A DNA stretch of 64,000 nt from Nocardia sp. NBC_01730 (GCF_035920445.1 NZ_CP109162.1:7192001-7256000), one strand, 5' to 3'; positions 30,557-39,567 are shown, counted from the stretch's first letter. Numbers and translations are program-made. Notes: generated by a model not told the origin, from the sequence alone.

Positions 30557-32153
30557 GCTGCACCTCCACGCTTCCGGCACGGACATCGACGTTCAGGTCG
30601 AGCACCAGCGCACCAGGGGTGTTCGGGCCGCTGATCCCGTTGACGCACCGCGCTTCACCCATGGTCGCCGTGCAGTTGGTGCGCACCGTCATGCCCGGGG
30701 GCACCAGCACGTGGACGTCGCCCATCTGGACGTCGACGTCCACGGTGCGGTTCTCGGTCAGGTTCAGCGCACGCAGGTCGAGCGTGCCCGAGCCCATGGT
30801 CACCTTGTAGTTCGACGCCAGGTCGGTGACCGAGGCCGGCGCCCAAGTGTGCTCGCCCATCGCGCCGCGGTCGAACTCGACCGGGCCGATCGCGGAGGCG
30901 AGCAGCACGAACCCGGCGAGCGGGGCGGTGAGCACCAGGAGACCGTAGCCGCGGCGCAGGAACGCGCCGAGCACGAGGCCGAGGGCGATCACCGCCAGCG
31001 CCGCCGCTCCGATCCGGCCCGGCGTCATCCATTCCACGCCCGAGGCCGCCGCCGCGCCCGCGCCGGCCGCCGCGAGGATGGCCAGGCCGATCACCACCGG
31101 GGTCATCCGGGAGCGGGGCCGTTTCGGCGCCGGGGCGACGAGGGTGTCGGCGGGTGGGGGTTCCGGGAGGTCCCAGGCGAGCGGCGCTACACCGAGGGGG
31201 TCCCAGGAGGGTGGGGTGGGGCCGCCGATGAATGCGGAGCCTGCGACCGCTGCGGGGCGGTTCGTGCCCCGGATGGGGGCGGGTTTGTTGCCGGCTGCCG
31301 AGGAGTCCCCGGCCTCTTTTCCGAGCGAAAGGGAGCCGGTCGTCGGTGACGATGCGGTTGTCGGGCCGGAGCGCTCGGTTTCGGCAGCTATCGAGGTCGT
31401 GCGTGCTGCCGACTTGTCGAGCAGCACGGTTTCGGCGTCACTGCGCGCTTCCGCATGCGTGCCGGATGCGTCCTCGGTATCGCGCTTGTCCAGCAGCGAA
31501 GTCTCGGCGTCGCCGTCCGCGGGTTGTGCTTCGGGCACCGGCGTTTCCGGGATGTATGCATCCGGCAGCTTTGTGTAAGGCGTGTAAACGCTGGTCGGCG
31601 GCGTGTATATGGCACCGGCGGTCCGGGGCGATCCCTGGGGGAAGACGGCGCCGGGGTAGCCGGTGGCGGTGATCCCGCCGTCCGGGGCGAACTCTCCGAA
31701 CACGGTGGTCGTACCCGGCGGCTCAGGGGTGCGCATATGCAGCATCCACCAGCCTGCCAGCATCAACGCGAGGCTGATCAGGCCGGATCCGCCGAGGCCC
31801 ACTCCGACCGGGCCCATGGTGCTGACCGCGATGGCCAGCGCAACGATCAGCACGATGGTCTTGGTCTGGGATTGCGAGCTCTGCCCCTTGCCGAGCAGCG
31901 ACTCGGCCGCCGACGCCTGGTAGCCCGACTCGCTCAGCAGCAGCCAGGCCAGCAGGTAGAGCACGATGCCCGCGCCACCGAAGATCGTCGACACCACGAA
32001 AGCGACCCGGACCAGCACCGGGTCCACGTCATAGCGCTGACCGAACCCCGCCGCGACGCCCGCGATCGGGCCCTGCCGCGGCAACCGCACGGGCCGCGTG
32101 TGCCATATCTGCTGGAGCTGATCGCCGAAGCTCGTTTTCGTCATGTTTCTCAT
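30549..32153 (-). CDS. PspC-domain membrane protein
   Basis: This 534-residue protein has an N-terminal PspC domain (about 20-85, RLPRQGPIAGVAAGFGQRYDVDPVLVRVAFVVSTIFGGAGIVLYLLAWLLLSE) and further helices around 105-145. A long low-complexity charged/Thr/Pro linker (about 150-340, with repeats of SLLDK and VLLDK) is followed by two or three more helices and a C-terminal soluble domain (about 430-534, NLTENRTVDVDVQMGDVHVLVPPGMTV), which is similar to the LiaF-like beta domain. PspC/LiaF-type proteins sense envelope stress. It is divergent from a PspC-domain kinase with its response regulator. Confidence 0.85.
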   Translation of the reverse strand: MRNMTKTSFGDQLQQIWHTRPVRLPRQGPIAGVAAGFGQRYDVDPVLVRVAFVVSTIFGGAGIVLYLLAWLLLSESGYQASAAESLLGKGQSSQSQTKTIVLIVALAIAVSTMGPVGVGLGGSGLISLALMLAGWWMLHMRTPEPPGTTTVFGEFAPDGGITATGYPGAVFPQGSPRTAGAIYTPPTSVYTPYTKLPDAYIPETPVPEAQPADGDAETSLLDKRDTEDASGTHAEARSDAETVLLDKSAARTTSIAAETERSGPTTASSPTTGSLSLGKEAGDSSAAGNKPAPIRGTNRPAAVAGSAFIGGPTPPSWDPLGVAPLAWDLPEPPPADTLVAPAPKRPRSRMTPVVIGLAILAAAGAGAAAASGVEWMTPGRIGAAALAVIALGLVLGAFLRRGYGLLVLTAPLAGFVLLASAIGPVEFDRGAMGEHTWAPASVTDLASNYKVTMGSGTLDLRALNLTENRTVDVDVQMGDVHVLVPPGMTVRTNCTATMGEARCVNGISGPNTPGALVLDLNVDVRAGSVEVQRG

Positions 32154-32375
32154 GGTGGGCCCGATTCGCGCACCGGCACATCGGGGGGAACCCTGAAAAA
32201 TCTCCGGATCCCTTTGGACTGTCAACTGAACACGCAACTGTTCGGCTACGACGTGATCGAGGCATCGAACCCCGCGCGACCCCGCGCGTTCAGGCACGGG
32301 TCGGCATGGGTGATATGGCGGGATCAGGGTGAATCCCGATGTCGGCGGTCGGGTGCTCGTGCCAGTATCGAAGGT

Positions 32376-33737
32376 ATGTACCCGTCCGTTCCCGCGTTCG
32401 ACATTCGGGGGTTCGACGCTGTGCGCGGGCTCGGCCCCGCGCCCGCGCTGGTCCTGGGGCAGGAGCCGCCGGTGCGGATGGTGCGCCGGTCGGGTGGCCG
32501 GATCGTCGGCGGGGTGGCAGGCGGTATCGCTGATCATCTCGGTGTCGACGTGTTCAAGGTGCGGATGGCGTTCGTGCTGCTTTCCGCGCTGGCGGGGGCG
32601 GGCATCGTCGCGTACGGGCTGCTGTGGATCTTCACGCCGGGTGGCTCGGACCTGGTGAAGCCCTCCGGCGCGGAGCGGCGCCAGGCCATCGGGCTCGCCA
32701 TGCTCGGGCTCGGTCTCGCGGTCGCCGTGTCCTGGATGTTCAGCGGGACGGCGGCGAAGGTGATCGCGCCGGTCATCGTGGTCGCGATCGGCGCGGCGCT
32801 GGTGTGGCGGGAATACGACGTCGACGGGCCACGCTCGTTGCTCGGTCTGCCCGCGCGGCCTTCGGTGGTGACCTGGTCGCGCATCGTCGCCGGCGCGACC
32901 CTGGTGGTGGTTGGTCTCGGTGTGGTGGTGCTGGCCAGGATCGATCTGAGTTCGCTCGGGTCCGCGCTGATCGCGGTGGCGGTCACGCTGGTCGGCGCCG
33001 GACTGCTGACCGTCCCGCTGTGGCTGCGCATGATGCGTGCACTGAACGCTGAGCGCGCCGCCCGCATCCGCAACGAGGAACGTGAGGAGATCGCTTCCCA
33101 CCTGCATGATTCGGTCTTGCAGACCCTCGCTCTCATCCAGCGGCAGGCCGACGACTCGCAGGAGGTGGTGCGGCTGGCCCGCAGCCAGGAGCGGGAACTG
33201 CGCAAGTGGCTGTTCGAGGACTCCGCTCCGGCCCAGTCGAGTCTGGCGGCCGCCCTGCGCACCATCGCGGGCGAGGTGGAGGACCAGCACGGTGTGAAGG
33301 TGACGCCGGTCACCGTGGGAGACGTCTCGATGGACACCGACGGCAGCGGGTCCGGCCTCCCGAAGGAGCACTTCACCGCGCTGCTCGGCGCGAGCAGGGA
33401 GGCGCTGGTCAACGCTGCGAAACACGCGGGCGTCCCGGAAATCGACCTGTTCGCCGAGACCGAACTCCACCAGGTGAGCATCTTCGTTCGCGACCGCGGC
33501 GCCGGATTCGACCTCACGTCCGTGCCCCAGGACCGCCAGGGCCTGGCCAAATCCGTCCACGGCCGAATCGAGCGCCGCGGCGGCCAGGTGGAAATCTTGT
33601 CGACACCGGGCCGTGGCACCGAGGTTCGCATAATCATGCCGCGCAGCGATTCCGACGGTCAGGATGGCGAACCGAATGCCACCGCCGCATCCCAGGATTC
33701 TCCGGTGTCCGCCACGGCGATGACTGAACCGGTGTAG
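32376..33737 (+). CDS. PspC-domain sensor histidine kinase (HisKA_3 type)
   Basis: This 453-residue kinase has an N-terminal PspC domain (about 33-95, MVRRSGGRIVGGVAGGIADHLGVDVFKVRMAFVLLSALAGAGIVAYGLLWIF) and several membrane helices to about 215. The dimerisation/phospho-acceptor helix EREEIASHLHDSVLQTLALIQRQ has the His in HLHDS, and the ATPase domain has ALVNAAKHAG and FVRDRGAGFDL. It probably phosphorylates the response regulator that starts 211 bp downstream. PspC proteins on both sides of the divergent promoter suggest one envelope-stress module. Confidence 0.92.
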   Translation: MYPSVPAFDIRGFDAVRGLGPAPALVLGQEPPVRMVRRSGGRIVGGVAGGIADHLGVDVFKVRMAFVLLSALAGAGIVAYGLLWIFTPGGSDLVKPSGAERRQAIGLAMLGLGLAVAVSWMFSGTAAKVIAPVIVVAIGAALVWREYDVDGPRSLLGLPARPSVVTWSRIVAGATLVVVGLGVVVLARIDLSSLGSALIAVAVTLVGAGLLTVPLWLRMMRALNAERAARIRNEEREEIASHLHDSVLQTLALIQRQADDSQEVVRLARSQERELRKWLFEDSAPAQSSLAAALRTIAGEVEDQHGVKVTPVTVGDVSMDTDGSGSGLPKEHFTALLGASREALVNAAKHAGVPEIDLFAETELHQVSIFVRDRGAGFDLTSVPQDRQGLAKSVHGRIERRGGQVEILSTPGRGTEVRIIMPRSDSDGQDGEPNATAASQDSPVSATAMTEPV

Positions 33738-33814
33738 ACGCCGATGCCAGGACAACCGGTGTGCCCGCAAGGTAACGAGGTCCCGCGGACGGCTAAGGTA
33801 GCAAGGCAAACCGG

Positions 33815-33945
33815 ACAACTGATTTCGCGCGGACATGGGTAACTCACCGGGTACTCCCAGAACACGGGTGGTACCCAACGTAGGACCTGAACGCAAATCC
33901 CGGGTCACCCAACTAGTACGGCCAAAAGACGCGGAGAGGTGGGAG
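33815..33945 (+). promoter_or_regulatory. Conserved leader element, copy 2 (response regulator)
   Basis: About 131 bp matches the alr leader at 5365-5493 in the same order and nearly the same spacing, running from ACAACTGATT (33815) to GCGGAGAGG beside the ribosome binding site. TAAGGT at 33794-33799 is at about the same distance upstream as TACACT in copy 1 (15 versus 17 bp), consistent with a shared promoter plus leader RNA. The hairpin of copy 1 is weakened here (CGTAGGA against TCCCGGG). A translated version (MGNSPGTPRTRV...) would be in frame with the regulator, as it is with alr, but uses rare codons. Confidence 0.55.
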
Positions 33946-33948
33946 AGT

Positions 33949-34584
33949 GTGCGGGTCTTTCTCGTTGATGATCACGCCGTGTTCCGGTCGGGTGTGCGTG
34001 CGGAGCTGAGCCGGGAAACCGACATGGAGGTGGTCGGCGAGGCCGGTGGGGTGGCCGACGCGGTCGCGGGGATCAACGCGGCGCGACCGGATGTCGTCCT
34101 GCTCGACGTGCACATGCCCGACGGGGGTGGGGTCGCGGTGCTGTCGAGCATCGAACCGGGGCCGGTATGCCTGGCGCTGAGCGTGTCCGACGCCGCCGAG
34201 GATGTGATCGCGGTGATCCGAGCCGGAGCCAGAGGGTATGTGACCAAGACGATTTCGGGATCCGAATTGGCGGACGGCATTCGCCGGGTGGCTGGCGGCG
34301 ACGCGGTCTTCAGCCCCCGGCTGGCCGGCTTCGTGCTCGACTCGTTCACCGGAAAGTCCCCGGTGCCCGAGCCACCGCTCGACCCCGAACTGGACTCCCT
34401 GACGCCCCGTGAACTGGAAGTCCTGCGCCTGCTTGCCCGCGGCTACACCTATCGTGAAATCGCCGAATCTCTCTTCATATCAGTCAAAACCGTGGAGACC
34501 CACGCCTCTAACGTGCTCCGCAAAACCCAGCAGTCCAATCGCAACGCCCTGACCCGCTGGGCCCACCGCCGCCGCATCGACTGA
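33949..34584 (+). CDS. LuxR/NarL-family response regulator
   Basis: This 211-residue regulator has a receiver domain starting VRVFLVDDHAVFRSGVRAEL, with the phosphorylated Asp in DVVLLDVHMPDGG near residue 50 and Lys in GYVTKTISG. The LuxR-type HTH is LTPRELEVLRLLARGYTYREIAESLFISVKTVETHASNVLRK (about 145-190). GTG 33949 lies right after GGTGGGAGA and starts the protein exactly at the receiver domain. The partner is the PspC kinase upstream. Confidence 0.93.
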   Translation: MRVFLVDDHAVFRSGVRAELSRETDMEVVGEAGGVADAVAGINAARPDVVLLDVHMPDGGGVAVLSSIEPGPVCLALSVSDAAEDVIAVIRAGARGYVTKTISGSELADGIRRVAGGDAVFSPRLAGFVLDSFTGKSPVPEPPLDPELDSLTPRELEVLRLLARGYTYREIAESLFISVKTVETHASNVLRKTQQSNRNALTRWAHRRRID

Positions 34585-34698
34585 ACCGTTCACAAGCCGG
34601 CACAACTCCCCGCATGCGCCACGGGGCGTGGGGGAGGACCTACCGGGAGTGCGAAGAGTCCGTCTCGAACGCATGCAGGGCGGCTGCGGCCCCGCGGG

Positions 34699-35820
34699 CT
34701 ACATGACGGCGACGATGACGGCGATCATGATGATCAGGCCGATGAGGAGGCCTACGGCGATGGCGAGCGGGGCATTGCTCGGCTGGGCGGTTTTGGCGCG
34801 TTGGGGTGGTGCGGCCGCGGTGGCCCCCACGGGATTGCGGTGCGGGCGGGGGAGCGGAGCGGAGTGGGGGCTGCGCAGGCCGGATGCGGAATTGCGTGCT
34901 GCCCAGGCGGGGATGGTTCCGTCTTCGGTTCGTACCGGAGCACCGAGGATGTACGGTCCGGTGCCGGGACCGAAAGCGGCAGTGAGGATTTCATCCCTCG
35001 CCTCGGCCATGGTTGGACGTCGCTGCGGCGCGGGCTCCATCATGTGCAGCAATGCCTGGGTGAGCACCCCGCTGCGGCTCGGCGGGATGATCTGCGCCAT
35101 AGCGGCGCGCTGCACGATGACGTCGCTGTTCTCGTCGAAACCGAACGGCGGCTGCCCCTCGATCGCGGTGTAGAGCGTGGCGCCGAGCGAGAACACATCG
35201 CTCGCCTTGGTCGGTCGCGCGCCGCGCGCCACCTCCGGTGGTAGGTAGGAGGGGGTGCCGGTGATCACGCCGTCCGGTTCGTCGGACAGATCGCCCGCGC
35301 CGCGGGAGATCCCGAAATCGCTGAGTTTGGCCATGCCGACAACGGGACCCCGGTCGGCCACAAGAATGTTGCCCGGTTTGATATCTCGGTGCACGATGCC
35401 TGCGGCGTGTGCGGTGGCCAGTGCATCGGCGACCTGCGCGCCGATCTGCGCGACCTCGATCGGCGGCAGCGTGTCGACCAACGCCAGCGCTCTCGCAACG
35501 TTGCGCGAGGGCAGGTGTTCCATCACCAGCCAGGGCTCACCGGCCTCGAGCACCACGTCGTACACGGCGATGGCGTGCCCATGCGAGAGCTTGGCCGCGA
35601 CCCGGCCCTCGTGCATGATCTGGTTGCGGACCGCGTTGGCTTCTTCCTCGTCGAGCCCGGCCGTGGTGAGGACCTGTTTGATCGCGACATCCCGGTCGAG
35701 TAGGCGGTCGTGCGCCAGCCAGACCGCGCCCATGCCGCCGCCGCCGAGCTTCGACTGCAGACGATAACGGCCTGCGACGAGGTAATCGGGGCCGACAGTG
35801 GGACGAGCGCGTTCTGTCAC
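34699..35820 (-). CDS. Ser/Thr protein kinase with C-terminal membrane anchor
   Basis: This 373-residue Hanks-type kinase has the glycine loop KLGGGGMGAVWLAHD, ATP-lysine VAIKQV, catalytic HRDIKPGNIL, DFGISRG, GTPSYLPPEVARG and SDVFSLGATLYTAIEG, so all catalytic residues are present. After the kinase domain (to about 275) a Pro/Ala linker leads to one helix at the very C terminus (LAIAVGLLIGLIIMIAVIVAVM) with no extracellular sensor. GTG 35820 is chosen; the frame is open to 35943. Substrates are unknown. Confidence 0.92.
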   Translation of the reverse strand: MTERARPTVGPDYLVAGRYRLQSKLGGGGMGAVWLAHDRLLDRDVAIKQVLTTAGLDEEEANAVRNQIMHEGRVAAKLSHGHAIAVYDVVLEAGEPWLVMEHLPSRNVARALALVDTLPPIEVAQIGAQVADALATAHAAGIVHRDIKPGNILVADRGPVVGMAKLSDFGISRGAGDLSDEPDGVITGTPSYLPPEVARGARPTKASDVFSLGATLYTAIEGQPPFGFDENSDVIVQRAAMAQIIPPSRSGVLTQALLHMMEPAPQRRPTMAEARDEILTAAFGPGTGPYILGAPVRTEDGTIPAWAARNSASGLRSPHSAPLPRPHRNPVGATAAAPPQRAKTAQPSNAPLAIAVGLLIGLIIMIAVIVAVM

Positions 35821-36333
35821 GGGTGCGAGGGTAGCGGAAAATGAGGCCAGCGGGCCTGATTCGTGCCCACGCCGGGACGAGACGTGAGGCACTGTGGGCT
35901 TGCCACGGCCACCCTTGGGGCAACCGGTTCGGATGCGTGCCATTCACCGTACCGATGAATAGTCGGTGGGTGTCGTAGCCGGGCACGTGCCGGATTCGCA
36001 CCGCATCGGGTAGCGGCGAATGCCCGCGCGGTCGGCGATCGAATCGTGTGTGGTCGTCGGCGCCGAAGAGGCATGCGCACTTCTCGCCGACCTGACCGCG
36101 TACGGCGTGGCGGTGCCACCCTCGGCCTCGATCGGCGCCTGGGGATAACGGGCTCGTTGCGAAATCGTGGGCGTGGTCGGCTCTTGACGAAACCTGGGGG
36201 TCGGTTTCTACTGGGTCGATATCGAACGTATATTCGATACAGATCGATAGCTGAATCGGTGCTGGCCTCTCGGATCGCAGGGGTCGCTCCGCATGCTTCG
36301 CCTCGGGTCCATCGTGGGAAGTGGGTGGTAGAG
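35821..36333. other. Spacer between the kinase and imuA', with LexA box and a tiny ORF
   Basis: This 513-bp divergent region contains an unannotated 42-codon frame (ATG 36021 to TAA 36147-36149, MPARSAIESCVVVGAEEACALLADLTAYGVAVPP...) of good codon use but no clear ribosome binding site, perhaps a gene relic. The LexA box at 36222-36237 is listed separately. Confidence 0.45.
36222..36237 (+). promoter_or_regulatory. LexA (SOS) box upstream of imuA'
   Basis: TCGAAC-GTAT-ATTCGA differs from the mycobacterial consensus TCGAAC-N4-GTTCGA by one base. It lies about 97 bp before imuA' and would make imuA'-imuB DNA-damage inducible. Confidence 0.9.
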
Positions 36334-37122
36334 ATGGGTTCGGATGCGACATCGCAGGAGGGGATAAGCGGTGGCGCGATGCCGCGCGGAAACCGGCGTG
36401 AAGACCTGCCTTCGCTTTCTGAACTGCGCAGACGCATCGCTGCGGTACCCGGTCGCGGCGAATTGGCGGCGGAGCGGGTCCCGCTCGGCGCTGAACTGCG
36501 CAAGGAGGTGCTGCCGGTGCCGTCTGCGCTCGCACCGCTGTTGCCCGGTGGTGGCTTGGTCAAGGGCTCGGTCGTGGCGTATACGGGGGCCAGTTCGCTG
36601 CTGGCGGGTCTGCTCGCTGCCGTGACCGAGGGCGGCTGTCATGCCGCGGTGGTCGGGATGCCGCGGCTCGGGCTGCTCGCCGCGGTGGAGATGGGGGCTC
36701 AGCTGCGGCGGCTGGCCGTGGTCGCCGATCCCGGCCCGGACCCGGTGGAGGTGGCCGCGGTGCTGCTCGACGGGCTCGACCTGATCGTGCTCGGGCTCGG
36801 CGGCACCGCCGTCCCGCCCGCCCGCACCCGGGTCATCGCGGCCCGCGCCCGCAACAAGGGTGCCACCCTCGTGGTCGCCGACGGCCGCTGGCCCGGAGCG
36901 TCTCTCCGGCTCGATGCCCGTATCGCGGGCTACGTCGGTCTCGGCCACGGTCGCGGGCGGCTGCGGTCGCTCGGCCTCGCGGTCGAGGTGCGCGGCAAGG
37001 CGGGGCCGCCGCGGCGCGGGCTGCTCGAGTTGTGCCCGAACGCGGGACGCGTGGAATGGGTGCTGCACGAAAAGTCCGCTCGAACAGTCGAAACGGCCCC
37101 GGCGCGCGAGGCGGTGTCATGA
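36334..37122 (+). CDS. imuA': RecA-like mutasome protein ImuA'
   Basis: ImuA' (Rv3395c-like) is an accessory protein of the ImuB-DnaE2 error-prone repair polymerase. The 262-residue protein has a RecA-like core (GLVKGSVVAYTGASSLLAGLLAAVTEGGCHAAVVGMPRLGLLAAVEMG) in which the Walker A region lacks the GKT/GKS, as known for the family, so ATP hydrolysis is not expected. LDLIVLGLGG marks the Walker B-like strand. ATG 36334 or ATG 36379 could start it. Its stop overlaps ATG 37119 of a small ORF. The LexA box upstream fits SOS control. Confidence 0.9.
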   Translation: MGSDATSQEGISGGAMPRGNRREDLPSLSELRRRIAAVPGRGELAAERVPLGAELRKEVLPVPSALAPLLPGGGLVKGSVVAYTGASSLLAGLLAAVTEGGCHAAVVGMPRLGLLAAVEMGAQLRRLAVVADPGPDPVEVAAVLLDGLDLIVLGLGGTAVPPARTRVIAARARNKGATLVVADGRWPGASLRLDARIAGYVGLGHGRGRLRSLGLAVEVRGKAGPPRRGLLELCPNAGRVEWVLHEKSARTVETAPAREAVS

Positions 37123-37277
37123 GTTCCCTGAGCCGACCCCTACGCGGCAACCGGTTTTTCGGTGTCACCGGCGCGGGCGGGGATGTGGGCGGCGCGGGCT
37201 GGGGTGGTGCCGATGGTGCGAGCGTAGGTGGCGCGGGCAACGGTGCGGCGATCGACGAATGCGGTGCGGGACCGTGA
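37119..37277 (+). CDS. Small Gly-rich ORF coupled between imuA' and imuB
   Basis: This 52-codon frame (MSSLSRPLRGNRFFGVTGAGGDVGG...IDECGAGP) starts in an ATGA overlap with the imuA' stop and ends in a GTGA overlap with the imuB start. It exactly bridges the 151-nt gap by translational coupling. About a third of the residues are Gly, and no domain is visible. It may be a real small protein or only a ribosome relay. It is not part of either neighbour's frame. Confidence 0.5.
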   Translation: MSSLSRPLRGNRFFGVTGAGGDVGGAGWGGADGASVGGAGNGAAIDECGAGP

Positions 37278-38866
37278 TTCGGCCGAGCTCGAAGCGGGTG
37301 CTTGCCCTGTGGTGTCCGGATTGGCCCGCGGTCGCCGCCGCGGCGATGGCGGAACTCCCCACGACGCGGCCGGTGGCGGTGCTGTTCGCCAACCGGGTGG
37401 TGGCGTGTTCGGCGATTGCGCGGGCGGAGGGCGTGCGCCGGGGGCTGCGGCGGAGGGAGGCGCAGGCACGATGCCCCGAGCTGTTTCTCGCGCAAGCGGA
37501 TCCGGATCGGGACGCGCGACTGTTCGAGCCGGTGGTTGCGGCCGTGGCCGCGACGGTGCCCGGAGTGGAGGTGCTTCGCCCCGGGCTGCTCGTGCTCGGT
37601 GCGCGCGGTGCTGCGCGGTTCTTCGGGTCCGAGGAGGCGGCGGCCGAGCGTCTCATCGACGCGGCGGCCGCGGTCGGGGTGGAGACGCAGATCGGAATCG
37701 CCGACGAGCTGTCCACGGCGGTGATCGCGGCCCGCCGTGCCGCGATCGTGCCCGCCGGTGCGGGGGCGCGGTTTCTCGCGCCGCTGCCGGTGGGCGAACT
37801 CGCGGTCGAGCCGAGCCTGGCCGCGCCGGAGCGCGCCGACCTGGTCGATCTGTTGCACCGCTTGGGTTTACGCCGAGTCGGTGATTTCGCCGCACTGTCC
37901 ACGACCGAGGTCGCCTCCCGGTTCGGCGCCGACGCCGAGCGCGCGCATCGCTGTGCGCGGGCCGAGCCGGAACGTCCGCCGTCCGCGCGGCGGCCATCGC
38001 CGGATCTGGTGGTGGAGCACCGCTGCGATCCGCCGATCGAGCGGGTCGATGCTGCCGCCTTCGCCGGTCGCCTGCTCGCCACCCGCCTGCACACCGCGCT
38101 CGCGGATGCCGGGCTGGCCTGCACCAGGCTGTCGGTGTTCGCGGAAACCGAGGCTGGGGAGGAGCTTTCGCGTACCTGGCGGTGTGCCGAGCCGTTGACC
38201 CCGGAGGGCACTGCGGACCGGGTGCGCTGGCAGCTGGACGGCTGGCTCACCCGGCGGGACGGTGGACGGCCCACCGCGTCGATCACCATCCTGCGGCTGG
38301 AACCCGTCGAAGTGGTCGCGGCGGGCGCGCTGCAACTCGGGTTGTGGGGCGGGGTCGGCGAGGAGGACGAGCGGGCCCGCCGCGCGTTGATCCGGGTGCA
38401 GGGTCTGCTCGGCGGGGAAGCGGTGCGGGTCGGCGTGCTCAGCGGCGGACGCGGGCCCGCCGAGCGCATCACCATGGTCGCACTGGGTGACGAACTCGTC
38501 CCCGCGGCCGATCCCGCGCAGCCCTGGCCTGGCCGCCTGCCCGAGCCCGCACCCGCCGTGATCCTGCTGAACCGTCCGCTGGTGCGTCTGGAAGCCGCCG
38601 ACGGCACCCCCGTCAAAGTCACCGACCGCGCCATGTTCGACGCCGACCCCGCGCTGCTGCGCTGGGGAAGTCGACAGTGGCGGCTGACCGGTTGGGCGGG
38701 GCCGTGGCCGGTGGACGAACGCTGGTGGGCGCTGGATTCGGACGACACCCCCGCCGAATGCATTGCCCGCGCACAGGTCCAGCTCGACGGCGAGCCCTCC
38801 GACGTCCGAGTGTTGCTGCTGGTCTACTACGACGAAACCTGGTGTGCCGAAGGACTTTACGGCTGA
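37274..38866 (+). CDS. imuB: Y-family polymerase-like mutasome protein ImuB
   Basis: ImuB bridges the beta clamp, ImuA' and DnaE2 during mutagenic repair. The 530-residue protein starts VIRPSSKRVLALWCPDWPAVAAAA and contains the Y-family core (RVVACSAIARAEGVRRGLRRREAQARCPEL...VLRPGLLVLGARGAARFFGSEEAAAERLI...VGIADELSTAVIAARRA). The catalytic acidic residues of active Y polymerases are missing, as typical of ImuB. The little-finger part ends YYDETWCAEGLYG. GTG 37274 overlaps the small ORF stop. The end overlaps the convergent methyltransferase by 10 bp. Confidence 0.95.
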   Translation: MIRPSSKRVLALWCPDWPAVAAAAMAELPTTRPVAVLFANRVVACSAIARAEGVRRGLRRREAQARCPELFLAQADPDRDARLFEPVVAAVAATVPGVEVLRPGLLVLGARGAARFFGSEEAAAERLIDAAAAVGVETQIGIADELSTAVIAARRAAIVPAGAGARFLAPLPVGELAVEPSLAAPERADLVDLLHRLGLRRVGDFAALSTTEVASRFGADAERAHRCARAEPERPPSARRPSPDLVVEHRCDPPIERVDAAAFAGRLLATRLHTALADAGLACTRLSVFAETEAGEELSRTWRCAEPLTPEGTADRVRWQLDGWLTRRDGGRPTASITILRLEPVEVVAAGALQLGLWGGVGEEDERARRALIRVQGLLGGEAVRVGVLSGGRGPAERITMVALGDELVPAADPAQPWPGRLPEPAPAVILLNRPLVRLEAADGTPVKVTDRAMFDADPALLRWGSRQWRLTGWAGPWPVDERWWALDSDDTPAECIARAQVQLDGEPSDVRVLLLVYYDETWCAEGLYG

Positions 38867-39567
38867 AACCCAGGGCGAGACCAAACCGTCGCCATGGTGA
38901 ACGGATGTCCGCGCAGGTCGGCCCATTTCGGCTTCCGCGTCAGGAACGCGTCGTCCACCAGCGCCTCGGCGACCTCGGTGAGCACCCACCCGGCGGCCAA
39001 CCCGGCCGACATGTGCTCGCTGAACAGATGCAGATGCGTGCTGATCGCCACCGGCTCCCCGGAGGCGCCTGTGTAGTGCGTCGGCATGCCGGACACCATG
39101 ATGAATTGCGGATGGTAGCTGACCAGCACGCACAGCGCTCCCGGCGCGGCCAGCCGCCACGCCTCCGCGTAGAGCGGCGCCAGTTCCGGCAGGTGCTCGT
39201 CGATCAGCGAGGCGATCACCAGGTCGTAGGCGCCCTCGGTCAGCCCCGTGGCCCGCACGTCGCCTTCGGTCAGCGTGGTGTGGGCCCCGCGTTGGATGGC
39301 CTGCTCCAGCATCCCCGGGCTCATGTCGACACCGTCGATGTGTGAGATCCCGTGTTTCCGCAGCCAGGCTCCGGTCCGCCCGGTGCCGCAGCCAAGGTCG
39401 GCCGCCCGCCGCACCCGTCCGGGGTCCAGTCGCCGCAGTCGCCCCAGCAGCGCGAGATCCATCTCGTCCAGTACCGTCTGCTCGTAGGTCGGCGCCCATC
39501 CGTCGTACCCGCTGGTCACGTCGACGGTGCGGTAATGGCGACGGTCGAAATCGGCGAAGGACGGCAT
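38857..39567 (-). CDS. Class I SAM-dependent methyltransferase
   Basis: This 236-residue methyltransferase has motif I AADLGCGTGRTGAWL (about 55-68), motif II VDMSPGMLEQAI and the later YDLVIASLIDEHLPEL and PGALCVLVSYHPQF. The substrate is unknown. ATG 39567 (MPSFADFDRRHYRTVDVTSGYDGWAPTYEQ) fits the family. It converges on imuB with a short overlap. Confidence 0.88.
   Translation of the reverse strand: MPSFADFDRRHYRTVDVTSGYDGWAPTYEQTVLDEMDLALLGRLRRLDPGRVRRAADLGCGTGRTGAWLRKHGISHIDGVDMSPGMLEQAIQRGAHTTLTEGDVRATGLTEGAYDLVIASLIDEHLPELAPLYAEAWRLAAPGALCVLVSYHPQFIMVSGMPTHYTGASGEPVAISTHLHLFSEHMSAGLAAGWVLTEVAEALVDDAFLTRKPKWADLRGHPFTMATVWSRPGFQP

Noticed and set aside
30549..33908. 1119-codon minus-strand frame through the kinase gene
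   Set aside because: Beyond 32153 it is the antisense of the PspC kinase, whose plus-strand motifs are unmistakable.
36021..36149. 42-codon ORF upstream of imuA'
   Set aside because: Codon use is plausible but there is no ribosome binding site or recognisable family; noted only within the spacer entry.
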